DNA of 10,412 nt from positions 1 to 10,412 of the forward strand of contig JANLIM010000034.1 in the NCBI GenBank assembly GCA_024654145.1, read 5' to 3'. The translations under genes and the position numbers were made by a program. How positions within the stretch are numbered: position 1 is the stretch's first letter; each line of letters begins with the position of its first letter. This stretch comes from Candidatus Zambryskiibacteriota bacterium (GTDB lineage: Bacteria; Patescibacteriota; Minisyncoccia; Phycocordibacterales; Zambryskibacteraceae). The notes under the pieces were generated by a model. It was not told the origin of the DNA. It worked only from the letters and a program-made list of their open reading frames with translations, and made no database searches. Shown here in pieces: positions 1-5,656 of this stretch.

Positions 1-111
1 CCAGTCGGAAGGGTTGTCTGGGTTTATGCGACCAACCTTAATAAGCTCGGCTTCCAGCTCTTTCTTCTCGGCTTCCAACTTCTTTTTAAAGTGTTCTACA
101 TCTATTGTCAT
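1..111 (-). CDS. DksA/TraR-family zinc-finger protein, N-terminal 37 residues (partial)
   Basis: The reverse strand reads from ATG at 111 to the window edge with no stop. It begins MTIDVEHFKKKLEAEKKELE, then a segment ending VGRINPDNPSDW. The charged coiled-coil start followed by an INPDNPSDW-type segment matches what I recall of the short DksA/TraR C4 zinc-finger proteins of Parcubacteria. Those proteins bind near the RNA polymerase secondary channel and tune transcription under stress. The zinc-finger cysteines would lie outside the window, so the family call rests on the N-terminus only. There is no Shine-Dalgarno site. A -10-like TACACT ends 6 nt before the ATG, so the message may be leaderless. 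It lies downstream of, and on the same strand as, the membrane-protein gene at 225-1169. Confidence 0.7.
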   Translation of the reverse strand, partial: MTIDVEHFKKKLEAEKKELEAELIKVGRINPDNPSDW

Positions 112-117
112 GGGTTT

Positions 118-146
118 AGTGTACCCCCACACCTACTTTTTTCCAA
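118..146 (-). promoter_or_regulatory. candidate promoter for the DksA-like gene
   Basis: On the minus strand TTGGAA (146-141) is followed by a 17-nt spacer and TACACT (123-118). The ATG starts 6 nt further on at 111. Each box matches its consensus at 4 of 6 positions. The spacer is the left arm of the large inverted repeat at 123-193, so stem formation or a protein bound to the repeat could affect this promoter. Confidence 0.45.
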
Positions 147-193
147 CTTAGTATGTGGGAGGATTATTATTTAGTAAAAGTAGGTGTGGGGGT
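123..193. repeat. 18-bp perfect inverted repeat with 35-nt centre
   Basis: The arm ACCCCCACACCTACTTTT at 123-140 is exactly complementary to 176-193. The centre holds a related, degenerate copy of the motif (AGTATGTGGGAGG near 150-162). Neither strand has a U-run directly after the stem, so it is a poor intrinsic terminator. It separates two minus-strand genes and overlaps the candidate promoter of the downstream one. It could be a REP/MITE-like element, an operator, or an RNA processing stem. The repeat is directly visible; the role is unknown. Confidence 0.75.
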
Positions 194-224
194 GTATCAG
201 AGTTATTTTACAGGCGTAAGCTTC

Positions 225-1169
225 CTAGCGGACCAGCTTTTCCCGAATGAGCCTGTCTATGAGGGTCTGAAGGGCCTCGATTTTGTTAGTAATAATAAGC
301 ATATTGTTATCGAAGAATGAATATGCAAGGACCGTTTCTATACGCATTTCTGTTGAGCTAGCTGTAGAAGTAGCTGCAGTATCAGTTACTGGAGCACTTA
401 CTTCAAGTATGCGGACATCCTTGTTTTTGACGATGGCATCTTTGAAGACGGATGTCTCGTCAATCGCTTTCACTAGTTCTGAGTTAGAGAAGAGAGGTAG
501 GAGGTCCTGAGGCATGTCTTTTTCCCAGGAAAGCATGCCAGCAAAGGCGTTTTCAAAAGAGTTTAGTCGGATAATAATAAATGGGCTTGCCTCTCCTGAC
601 TCTGATTGCGCTCTAATTGCTCCGATCATAAAAAGGTCGTCAAACGAGCGTACCAAACTGCCTGGAGCTCGGCTTTCTATGAGGCTGAAGAACTGTGCGG
701 CGGTAATGATAGAACTTGTTTCGCCCATACCAACTTTACCAACCACGTGGACCAGCTCTCCTGGGTTTAGTCCGACCAATGCTTCGGCAAAGGCAGAGGC
801 AAATGTCTCTCGACTCGCGTTGGTGAGGTTCATGTCTACTTCTTTGCTAACGGAAATAAATCTGTTTTCTGGCACGGCAAGCACCGGCGGAGCGCTTCTC
901 TTCATAAACTCCACATAGCCGTACCACGAAGCCGCTACTCCGACAGAAACGAAGAAGATGCTGCCGATGAGAAGAAAGATAAAGTCCTTCCTTTTTTTAC
1001 TTGCGGCATTCTTTTCGTTCGCTTCTTCTACGGTGGGGATGCCGCTTTCTCTTTTTTTAATCTCCTCTTTCTGATGTATGGAAAAAACAGATTCTTTCTG
1101 TCCTGAAAGAGCATCTGCTACATCGCCTTGGAAAGTGCGTATTTGTTTGAGTGGAGATTCGGGGTCCAT
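225..1169 (-). CDS. unassigned single-pass membrane protein
   Basis: This 314-residue protein has a charged, probably cytoplasmic N-terminus (about 1-61, rich in K/E) and one hydrophobic segment (about 63-83, beginning DFIFLLIGSIFF). A roughly 225-residue domain follows, probably outside the membrane, with mixed alpha/beta character and a low-complexity T/A/S stretch near 263-273. There is no N-terminal signal peptide, and the preceding lysine/arginine cluster suggests a type II orientation. I do not recognise a named family. The ATG at 1169 has no SD, but TAGAAT lies 6 nt upstream, as for several genes here. It follows the NYN gene by 45 nt on the same strand and ends in TAG. Confidence 0.8.
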   Translation of the reverse strand: MDPESPLKQIRTFQGDVADALSGQKESVFSIHQKEEIKKRESGIPTVEEANEKNAASKKRKDFIFLLIGSIFFVSVGVAASWYGYVEFMKRSAPPVLAVPENRFISVSKEVDMNLTNASRETFASAFAEALVGLNPGELVHVVGKVGMGETSSIITAAQFFSLIESRAPGSLVRSFDDLFMIGAIRAQSESGEASPFIIIRLNSFENAFAGMLSWEKDMPQDLLPLFSNSELVKAIDETSVFKDAIVKNKDVRILEVSAPVTDTAATSTASSTEMRIETVLAYSFFDNNMLIITNKIEALQTLIDRLIREKLVR

Positions 1170-1175
1170 ATCTTC

Positions 1176-1181
1176 ATTCTA
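1176..1181 (-). promoter_or_regulatory. candidate -10 box for the membrane-protein gene
   Basis: TAGAAT on the minus strand ends 6 nt before the ATG at 1169, the spacing expected of a leaderless transcript. No convincing -35 is visible at 17 nt; TTCGAC lies 19 nt upstream. The gene may also be read from rpsO. Confidence 0.35.
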
Positions 1182-1214
1182 CCGTACTTGCGGTGAGCTA
1201 GTCGAACTGTTTTA

Positions 1215-1760
1215 CTAGATTTTCCTTCTGATTTGGCTACGTCCGTTGTCTCCGCCCATAAGAAGATACTTGCGAGGGTTCGTATCGAGGTCGAAGAAGT
1301 CGTCTGCCGCTTCTATGAGTTTTGCAGAAGAGGACTTGCCGAAGGAGACTACTTCTACTTGCGTGCCGTGGGTGTTCTGGAGATATTCGATGCAAGAGAC
1401 GAAGTCGCCATCGCCAGTGACGAGGATAATAGTGTCGAGCTTGGAGGCTAGCTTGATGGCATCCATAGCCATGTCGATGTCCCAGTTGGCCTTCTTGGCT
1501 CCTCCTGCGAAGATTTGGAGCGGTTTGGAACGGATTTCAATTCCTACTTTGCCAAGTGCGTCGAAAAAAGCTTTCTCCTCTCCACCTTCTGTGCTTGCGA
1601 CATAGGCTATGGCGCGTACGAGGACGCGATCACCTAGAGAGTCTTTGATAATAGCTCCGAAGTTTGCTTTGGCGTGATGCAAGTTCTTAGCGCTGTGATA
1701 AATGTTTTGCGTGTCTATAAAAATGCCGACCCGCTGGGCTTTGTGTTTAAAAACTGACAT
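1215..1760 (-). CDS. NYN-domain (LabA/DUF88-like) putative ribonuclease
   Basis: This 181-residue protein has the acidic pattern of the NYN branch of the PIN-like nuclease fold: GIFIDTQNIY (Asp16, Asn19), NWDIDMAMD (Asp94, Asp96, Asp100) and VTGDGDF (Asp117, Asp119). Family members are single-domain metal-dependent ribonucleases or RNA-binding proteins; the substrate here is unknown. All acidic residues expected for metal binding are present, so it is probably active. The C-terminal 20 residues are basic and may bind RNA. It follows rpsO by 55 nt on the same strand and has no SD or close -10 box, so it is probably cotranscribed with rpsO. Confidence 0.88.
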   Translation of the reverse strand: MSVFKHKAQRVGIFIDTQNIYHSAKNLHHAKANFGAIIKDSLGDRVLVRAIAYVASTEGGEEKAFFDALGKVGIEIRSKPLQIFAGGAKKANWDIDMAMDAIKLASKLDTIILVTGDGDFVSCIEYLQNTHGTQVEVVSFGKSSSAKLIEAADDFFDLDTNPRKYLLMGGDNGRSQIRRKI

Positions 1761-1775
1761 TAAATAATGAATTTA

Positions 1776-1804
1776 AGCTAATAAGCTAAATAGCTGATAA
1801 AGCT
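1776..1804. repeat. short AGCT-headed tandem repeat, about 8-nt period
   Basis: AGCT occurs at 1776, 1784, 1792 and 1801, giving a degenerate 8-nt tandem array in the rpsO-NYN spacer. A similar array with an exact 7-nt period lies at 8654-8688. No function can be assigned. Confidence 0.5.
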
Positions 1805-1815
1805 AGGAAGCCGTG

Positions 1816-2082
1816 TTACTTCTTCAGACCAAGTTTCTTCTGCAAAGCGGAGGCTCGCTTGGGACTTTTCTTTTCCAAATATTTCATGTGAGCCTGGCGA
1901 TCTGCAACCATAGAAAGCAGACCTCTACGCGAGTGATTGTCTTTGGCATTGCTTTTAAGGTGCTTAGAAAGCTCCTCAATGCGCTTTGTCAGTATGGAAA
2001 TTTGGACCTCAGGGGAGCCGGTATCCGTGTCGTGGATAGCGACTTCCTTGATGATCTTTCGTTTTTTGGTCTTTGAAATCAC
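1816..2082 (-). CDS. rpsO: 30S ribosomal protein S15
   Basis: The 88-residue product has the normal S15 length and hallmark segments: HDTDTGSPEVQ (17-27), the KDNHSRRGLL loop that contacts 16S rRNA (47-56), and a basic ending KKLGLKK. S15 is a primary binder of the 16S central domain, near the h20-h22 junction. The start is GTG at 2082; no ATG lies upstream in frame with coding character, and S15 alignment supports this start. There is no SD and no room for a leader, because the -10 box TATACT ends 6 nt upstream. No pnp gene follows; the NYN gene takes that downstream position. Confidence 0.97.
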   Translation of the reverse strand: MISKTKKRKIIKEVAIHDTDTGSPEVQISILTKRIEELSKHLKSNAKDNHSRRGLLSMVADRQAHMKYLEKKSPKRASALQKKLGLKK

Positions 2083-2088
2083 GTGATG

Positions 2089-2117
2089 AGTATAGCATGA
2101 GCCTCAGCGCTTGACAA
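2089..2117 (-). promoter_or_regulatory. rpsO promoter (leaderless)
   Basis: On the minus strand TTGTCA (2117-2112), a 17-nt spacer and TATACT (2094-2089) are followed 6 nt later by the GTG start at 2082. The predicted +1 therefore falls on the start codon. The -35 overlaps that of the divergent nusA promoter by 5 of 6 bases. Confidence 0.75.
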
Positions 2118-2138
2118 GCCCTCTGGATTGGCTATAAT
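2111..2138 (+). promoter_or_regulatory. strong promoter upstream of nusA
   Basis: Consensus TTGACA (2111-2116) and TATAAT (2133-2138) are separated by 16 nt. The predicted +1 is near 2145, which gives nusA a leader of about 150 nt. The TTGACAA palindrome also serves as the -35 of rpsO on the other strand, so only one polymerase can probably engage at a time. Confidence 0.85.
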
Positions 2139-2159
2139 AGTAGAGTAATAGGTTGGAGA

Positions 2160-2189
2160 AGAGGAGGTCGCCCTTGGGCGGCCTTCTTT
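2160..2189 (+). terminator. leader hairpin, possible attenuator, 15 nt after the predicted nusA start site
   Basis: A stem of about 14 bp including three G-U pairs (core GGTCGCCC 2166-2173 with GGGCGGCC 2176-2183) ends in a pyrimidine run TTTCTT. It sits between the strong promoter and nusA. It could terminate part of the transcription, in line with known autoregulation of elongation factors, or protect the 5' end. The U-run is imperfect, so termination efficiency is uncertain. Confidence 0.55.
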
Positions 2190-2200
2190 CTTAGAAATAT

Positions 2201-2290
2201 TAGAAAATCAGGAGCGAAACGACTAAATTTTCTTATATCCCGCTAGCGGGATTAAGATTTTCTAGATTCGCTACGCTTATAAGAAAATCA
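2201..2290 (+). promoter_or_regulatory. structured nusA leader with mutually exclusive pairings
   Basis: The leader contains a perfect 16-nt palindrome ATCCCGCTAGCGGGAT (2237-2252). Two A-rich segments (TAGAAAATCA 2201-2210 and AAGAAAATCA 2281-2290) alternate with two U-rich partners (ATTTTCTTA 2227-2235 and GATTTTCTA 2256-2264). 2227-2237 pairs over 11 bp with 2278-2288, and 2201-2209 pairs over 9 bp with 2256-2264. The two helices cross, so they are unlikely to form together. The last A-rich copy ends 5 nt before the nusA ATG. Confidence 0.5.
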
Positions 2291-2295
2291 TTAAC

Positions 2296-3462
2296 ATGTT
2301 TGATCTCAAAGTTATAAATTCAGTCCTCGGGGAACTCGAAGAAGTTCGGGGTATTCCACGCGCTTCTATTATAGAAGCTATAGAAGCTGCCCTCGCCACA
2401 GCTTATAAGAAAGAGTACGGCAAGAGGGGTCAGATTATCCGCACCTCCTTTGACATTAATAGTGGTGAAACTAATTTTTTCCAAGTGAAGATTGTTGTGG
2501 ACGAGTCCAGGGTCATTTTTGAAGATGATGAAACCTCCGAGAGCGAAGTCGAAAACGCGGTAACTACAGAAGATGAGCGAGTTATCTACAATCCGGAACA
2601 TCACATTCTTTTAGAAGATGCTAAGAAGATTAAGAAAGACGCTCAGCTTGACGAAGAGATTGTCTTTCCAATCGAGAGCAAAGGTGAGTACGGACGCATT
2701 GCTGCCCAGACAGCCAAACAGGTCATCATGCAAAAGATTCGTGAAGCAGAGAAGATTTCTCTTGTAAACGAATTCGGTGCCCGAGAAGGCGAGATCGTCA
2801 ACGGTACAGTTCAGCGTGTAGAACGCGGAAACATTTTCGTCGACATGAACCGCGCTACCGGCCTCCTGCCTTACGAGGAGCAGATCCCCGGCGAGCGCTT
2901 TACTCAGGGCGAACGTGTACGCGCCTTTCTCTATAGAGTAGAAGAGTCTCCTCGAGGAGTCTTCCTCCGACTCTCCCGCTCACATCCGAAGTTTTTGGAA
3001 AAGCTTTTTGAAGCAGAGGCTCCAGAGCTTGCAAGTGGCGCTGTCATCATAAAGGCGATTGCTCGCGAAGCCGGTTATCGCTCCAAGATCGCTGCAGAAG
3101 CAAAAGATACTCACATCGACCCTGTCGGCGCTCTCGTCGGTCAACGTGGAGTGCGTGTCTCTACTGTTATGTCGGAACTCCGTGGAGAAAAAATAGATAT
3201 CATCGAATGGTCAGCAGACCAGAAGAAATTTATTGAAGAAGCACTTTCTCCTGCCAAGATTCTAGATATACAGACAAATGAAGAGGAAAAGTCAGCAGTC
3301 GTCATGGTCGCCGAAGACCAGCAGTCTCTTGCTATAGGCAAAGGGGGGCAAAATGTACGCCTCGCTGCAAAACTCACCGGTTGGAAAATCGACATCCAGT
3401 CCGCCAAAGGCGAAGAACTCGCAACTGCGGAATCTGAACCGGTTGAGCCTGCACAAAGTTAA
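2296..3462 (+). CDS. nusA: transcription termination/antitermination factor NusA
   Basis: The 388-residue product has the NusA layout. An N-terminal RNA-polymerase-binding domain (about 1-150) carries an acidic insertion (about 75-98). An S1 domain follows (about 166-228, GEIVNGTVQRVERGNIFVD). KH1 has DPVGALVGQRGVRV (275-288), and KH2 has AIGKGGQNVRLAAKLTGWKI (346-365). NusA binds elongating polymerase and nascent RNA and modulates pausing and termination. The C-terminal acidic repeats of E. coli NusA are absent; the protein ends soon after KH2, as in many other bacteria. It starts at ATG 2296 without an SD, behind a long structured leader. It stands alone here, without rimP or infB beside it. 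Confidence 0.97.
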   Translation: MFDLKVINSVLGELEEVRGIPRASIIEAIEAALATAYKKEYGKRGQIIRTSFDINSGETNFFQVKIVVDESRVIFEDDETSESEVENAVTTEDERVIYNPEHHILLEDAKKIKKDAQLDEEIVFPIESKGEYGRIAAQTAKQVIMQKIREAEKISLVNEFGAREGEIVNGTVQRVERGNIFVDMNRATGLLPYEEQIPGERFTQGERVRAFLYRVEESPRGVFLRLSRSHPKFLEKLFEAEAPELASGAVIIKAIAREAGYRSKIAAEAKDTHIDPVGALVGQRGVRVSTVMSELRGEKIDIIEWSADQKKFIEEALSPAKILDIQTNEEEKSAVVMVAEDQQSLAIGKGGQNVRLAAKLTGWKIDIQSAKGEELATAESEPVEPAQS

Positions 3463-3463
3463 T

Positions 3464-3539
3464 CAGAAAAACCACACAGTATTTTTCTGCTGAAAAATCT
3501 GCTCGAACTCGCCTCGTCAGGCTCCGTTAGGCTTTTTTT
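3464..3539 (+). terminator. nusA terminator region
   Basis: Directly after the nusA stop, CAGAAAAA (3464-3471) pairs with TTTTTCTG (3482-3489). Further on, GCCT (3511-3514) can pair with AGGC (3529-3532) just before seven T residues (3533-3539). The second element has a weak stem but a good U-run; the two together probably end the nusA message. Confidence 0.55.
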
Positions 3540-3546
3540 GATTACT

Positions 3547-3574
3547 TTGCTTCGGCTCTAAACTAATCTATAAT
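3547..3574 (+). promoter_or_regulatory. ppa promoter (leaderless)
   Basis: TATAAT at 3569-3574 is a perfect -10 and lies 7 nt before the ppa ATG at 3582. A weak -35 TTGCTT (3547-3552) sits 16 nt upstream. No SD exists, so the message probably begins at or within a base of the start codon. Confidence 0.65.
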
Positions 3575-3581
3575 CACAACT

Positions 3582-4106
3582 ATGAATCTCTGGCACGATA
3601 TTGAACCCGGTTCGAAAGATGCGATGAATGTCATCGTGGAAATCAACAAGGGTTCCAAAAACAAATACGAAGTAGACAAGAAGACTGGTCTCATAGCGCT
3701 TGACCGAGTGGCTCATACTGCGCAGGACTTCCCTTTCGATTACGGCTTTGTCCCACGCTCTTTATGGCACGACAACGATCCTCTTGATGTCATCCTTCTT
3801 ACAACACATCCGCTTATGCCGGGAGTCTTGGTGCATGCACGCCCTGTGGCTGTGATGAACATGATTGATTCAGGCGAAGGGGACGACAAAATCATCGCTG
3901 TCCCTGTCGACGACCCTCGTTTCGAAACTACTCAGGATCTCGCTGATATCAATCCTCATACGCTCAAAGAGATTGAGCACTTCTACAGCACATACAAGAA
4001 ACTCCAGCATAAAATTGTTGAAGTTAAAGGATTTAAGGGTAAAGCTGATGCAGAAGCCGCATTCGAAGAGGGTCTCAAGCTTTACACAGAAAAGTTTCCT
4101 GTATAA
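3582..4106 (+). CDS. ppa: inorganic pyrophosphatase, family I (soluble)
   Basis: This 174-residue, cytoplasmic, Mg-dependent enzyme splits pyrophosphate to phosphate and pulls nucleotide and nucleic-acid synthesis forward. The family signature DNDPLD lies at 64-69. By one-residue offset from E. coli PPase the active-site set is present: Glu20, Lys28, Glu30, Arg42, Tyr54, Asp64, Asp66, Asp69, Asp96, Asp101, Lys103, Tyr138 and Lys139. E. coli Tyr51 is Phe50 here and Glu98 is Ser97, both outer positions. The length is normal. It appears monocistronic: its own -10 box lies 7 nt upstream and the next gene is 41 nt downstream. Confidence 0.97.
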   Translation: MNLWHDIEPGSKDAMNVIVEINKGSKNKYEVDKKTGLIALDRVAHTAQDFPFDYGFVPRSLWHDNDPLDVILLTTHPLMPGVLVHARPVAVMNMIDSGEGDDKIIAVPVDDPRFETTQDLADINPHTLKEIEHFYSTYKKLQHKIVEVKGFKGKADAEAAFEEGLKLYTEKFPV

Positions 4107-4110
4107 TTAA

Positions 4111-4133
4111 TAGATGCGGATTTACCGCGTTTA
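4111..4133 (+). terminator. weak hairpin after ppa
   Basis: TAGATGCGG (4111-4119) pairs with CCGCGTTTA (4125-4133) across a 5-nt loop, including two G-U pairs. It is followed by AT-rich sequence rather than a clean T-run. It could be a weak terminator or a processing stem between ppa and the secreted-protein gene. Confidence 0.35.
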
Positions 4134-4147
4134 ATATTAATAATCTT

Positions 4148-4762
4148 ATGAAATTGAAAACACTTACGACACTAGCTGCGCTTGCACTCATGCTTGCAGC
4201 TTCTCCCGCCTCTGCCCAAGGCATAAGAGTAGACTTGGAGAGTAGAGCAACTGTGACTCCAGCTCGAACCAATGCCGAAGTTCGCACTCAGGCAGAAGTT
4301 CGATCTGGAGCTCAAACTGAAGGTAGTGCTGAACAAAGAGCTGTTAGAGATGAGCGCCGTGCAGAAATTCAGGCCAACGTTGCCAAAAGAGTAACTTCAA
4401 ACACAGCACGTGTGATGAACGCTATGGCAAACCGCCTCGAAGGCATCATCGAACGCCTTGAGTCCAGGATTGCTAAAGTAGAAGCCGAAGGCGGTGTAAC
4501 AGCCGAGGCAACAGCTCATGTAGAAGCTGCCAAGGACCACTTAGCACTAGCTCAAACAGAGATAGCAGCCTTTGCTACAGTTGATCTCTCGGCCGATACT
4601 CTCAGAGAGAACTTCCAGACGGTAAGAAACCTCGCCACAGAGGTGAAGATGCACTTCCGTGAGACTCACACAAGTCTTATGAACGCAGTTCGCGTTCTCA
4701 AAGGCATGAGTAGTGCTCGTGTAGAAGCTGAAGCCGAAGCAGAAGCTGATACGGTAGAATAA
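4148..4762 (+). CDS. secreted helical protein, function unknown
   Basis: This 204-residue protein has a clear Sec signal peptide: MKLK, a hydrophobic core, then SPASA with probable cleavage after Ala23. The mature part starts with an S/T/A/R-rich linker (about 24-65). Long charged helices follow, including NRLEGIIERLESRIAKVEAE (95-114) and a segment around 150-187, with likely coiled-coil character. It ends in an Ala-Glu repeat (AEAEAEA, 194-200). It lacks cysteines and recognisable enzyme motifs. Similar signal-peptide-plus-coiled-coil proteins are, from memory, common in Parcubacteria, but I cannot name a family. There is no SD. The next gene, 41 nt downstream, is a small membrane protein, and the two may form one envelope-related unit. 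Confidence 0.85.
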   Translation: MKLKTLTTLAALALMLAASPASAQGIRVDLESRATVTPARTNAEVRTQAEVRSGAQTEGSAEQRAVRDERRAEIQANVAKRVTSNTARVMNAMANRLEGIIERLESRIAKVEAEGGVTAEATAHVEAAKDHLALAQTEIAAFATVDLSADTLRENFQTVRNLATEVKMHFRETHTSLMNAVRVLKGMSSARVEAEAEAEADTVE

Positions 4763-4803
4763 TTGAAAATTCTAAATTAAAAATTGAAAATTAAATAACC
4801 AAC

Positions 4804-5058
4804 ATGGACGAAAACCAGAACAACATAGTTCAAGAGCCAGTTAGCTCTGCCGGACCAATCATCGGAGCCATTGTTATCCTTGCAGTTATTGTCTTTGGCG
4901 CGCTCTACTTCATGGGCGAGCGAGAAGAGAATCAGGCATTAAACAATCAGCTTGAGGAAATCAACACACAGAGTGAATCAGATGAAACAGCCGCTATTGA
5001 GGCTGATCTCAACAATACTGATGTCAACAATATAGACGCAGGATTGGAGACATATTAG
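4804..5058 (+). CDS. small single-pass membrane protein, function unknown
   Basis: This 84-residue protein has a short polar N-terminus, one membrane segment (about 18-37, starting PIIGAIVILAVIVFGALYFM) and a hydrophilic, acidic, N/Q/D/E-rich tail of about 45 residues. The lack of positive charge before the segment and the Arg just after it suggest N-out/C-in, though this is weak. No SD is seen. The spacer from the previous gene is AT-rich and contains ATTGAAAATT twice. Strong hairpins follow immediately after the TAG stop. The gene is supported by its clean domain layout and the terminator position, not by homology. Confidence 0.7.
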   Translation: MDENQNNIVQEPVSSAGPIIGAIVILAVIVFGALYFMGEREENQALNNQLEEINTQSESDETAAIEADLNNTDVNNIDAGLETY

Positions 5059-5061
5059 CCC

Positions 5062-5084
5062 ACTTAGCTGTCGGACAGCTAAGT
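5062..5084 (+). other. perfect 11-bp hairpin after the small membrane-protein gene
   Basis: The left arm ACTTAGCTGTC (5062-5072) pairs with GACAGCTAAGT (5074-5084) around a single base. No U-run follows. It directly precedes a second, terminator-like hairpin, so the pair may act as a 3'-end stabiliser plus terminator. Confidence 0.6.
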
Positions 5085-5121
5085 ACAAACCCGCCCCTCG
5101 ATAAACTCAGGGCGGGTTTGT
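5085..5121 (+). terminator. intrinsic terminator with 12-bp stem
   Basis: ACAAACCCGCCC (5085-5096) pairs perfectly with GGGCGGGTTTGT (5110-5121). The T-rich end of the stem and following TATAT serve as a modest U-run. The internal CCCTCGATAAACTCAGGG (5095-5112) resembles a CCCTTCGACAAGCTCAGGG-type intergenic repeat that I recall from many bacterial genomes. Confidence 0.7.
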
Positions 5122-5132
5122 TATATAGAATA

Positions 5133-5156
5133 AGGCCGTCCAGTTATGGACGGCCT
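5133..5156 (-). terminator. terminator of the minus-strand unit at 5554-5144
   Basis: AGGCCGTCCA and TGGACGGCCT form a perfect 10-bp stem with a 4-nt loop. On the minus strand it is followed by TATTCTATAT. The TAA ending the amber-interrupted frame lies in the loop (5146-5144). The arms share AGGCCGTC with the terminator at 8567-8594. Confidence 0.65.
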
Positions 5157-5554
5157 CTCCCGAGCCCATGCTCCGAGGGAAAAGTTATCGTACCTTTCAG
5201 ACGGTCACGGATGATTCCGCCGCAACACGGATTTCGGACTTCGACATATCGCCTCCGGGAAACATTGTTATAGGTTTGAATCGTGGGTGCTTGGATCAAG
5301 TGTTGGCCATCCCCTTGAGTGCGAAAATATATTTCATTCGCGCACCAGTGGAGGATAAGTCCCTATTCAGCACAGTTCCGACTGTCAGTGGCACTTATGT
5401 GCCGGTGGTCTCCGTCTGCGGTTGATTGGATCCTGGTATACCCGATGGGTAATGGTGTCCGTCGGTTGCAGATCTTGTGGAGTCCTATATAGACGTCGGT
5501 CTCGTAGGCTTCCTAAGTCAGCTACTTGGCTATCTCCTAAAGGCGCCCCTTCAT
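5144..5554 (-). other. strongly expressed unit: amber-interrupted ORF or structured RNA with leader peptide
   Basis: From ATG 5554 the frame runs 136 codons to TAA 5144. It contains no TAA or TGA but four TAG codons, at codons 6, 11, 14 and 64. A near-perfect SD, AAAGAGGTGA (5565-5556), and an almost consensus promoter precede it; an intrinsic terminator follows. Under the standard code only MKGRL is made. If TAG is read as Gln, the start becomes MKGRLQEIAKQLTQEAYETD, a plausible amphipathic helix, and the rest is Arg- and Cys-rich with no family I recognise. Against recoding, other genes here end in TAG. For an RNA gene, there are compact hairpins such as GGCAC-ATAA-GTGCC and ACAGT-CGGA-ACTGT in the middle. 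I looked for RNase P, tmRNA and T-box signatures and found none. GC is higher than in the flanking genes. Confidence 0.5.
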
Positions 5555-5569
5555 CTCACCTCTTTTTAT

Positions 5570-5598
5570 ATTTTAGCATATTATAAATAATTTGTCAA
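5570..5598 (-). promoter_or_regulatory. very strong promoter for the minus-strand unit
   Basis: TTGACA (5598-5593), a 17-nt spacer, TGC (5578-5576, an extended -10) and TAAAAT (5575-5570) form the best promoter in the window. The predicted +1 is near 5563, leaving a 5' leader that is little more than the Shine-Dalgarno sequence. It diverges from the clpP promoter. Confidence 0.85.
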
Positions 5599-5621
5599 GC
5601 ACAACACTATACTTAGTAATA

Positions 5622-5650
5622 TTGATAAAGGGCTGAGTTTGAGTTAATCT
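5622..5650 (+). promoter_or_regulatory. clpP promoter (leaderless)
   Basis: TTGATA (5622-5627), a 17-nt spacer and TAATCT (5645-5650) lie 6 nt before the clpP ATG at 5657. The -35 is 5/6 and the -10 is 3/6 (first T, A and last T kept). No SD is present. Confidence 0.55.
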
Positions 5651-5656
5651 AGCCCC

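Noticed and set aside
5168..5425. Plus-strand ORF of 85 codons with ordinary amino-acid composition
   Set aside because: It has no ribosome site and no promoter, and it lies antisense, codon-in-register, to the strongly promoted minus-strand unit. It starts just beyond a hairpin and has no recognisable family. It remains a weak alternative if the minus unit proves non-coding.
5133..5563. RNase P RNA, tmRNA, T-box or 6S RNA
   Set aside because: Length and promoter-terminator layout fit an RNA gene, but I found no GAGGAAAGTCC/ACAGAA pair of RNase P, no tmRNA ends or tag-stop, and no T-box AGGGTGGNACCGCG on either strand.
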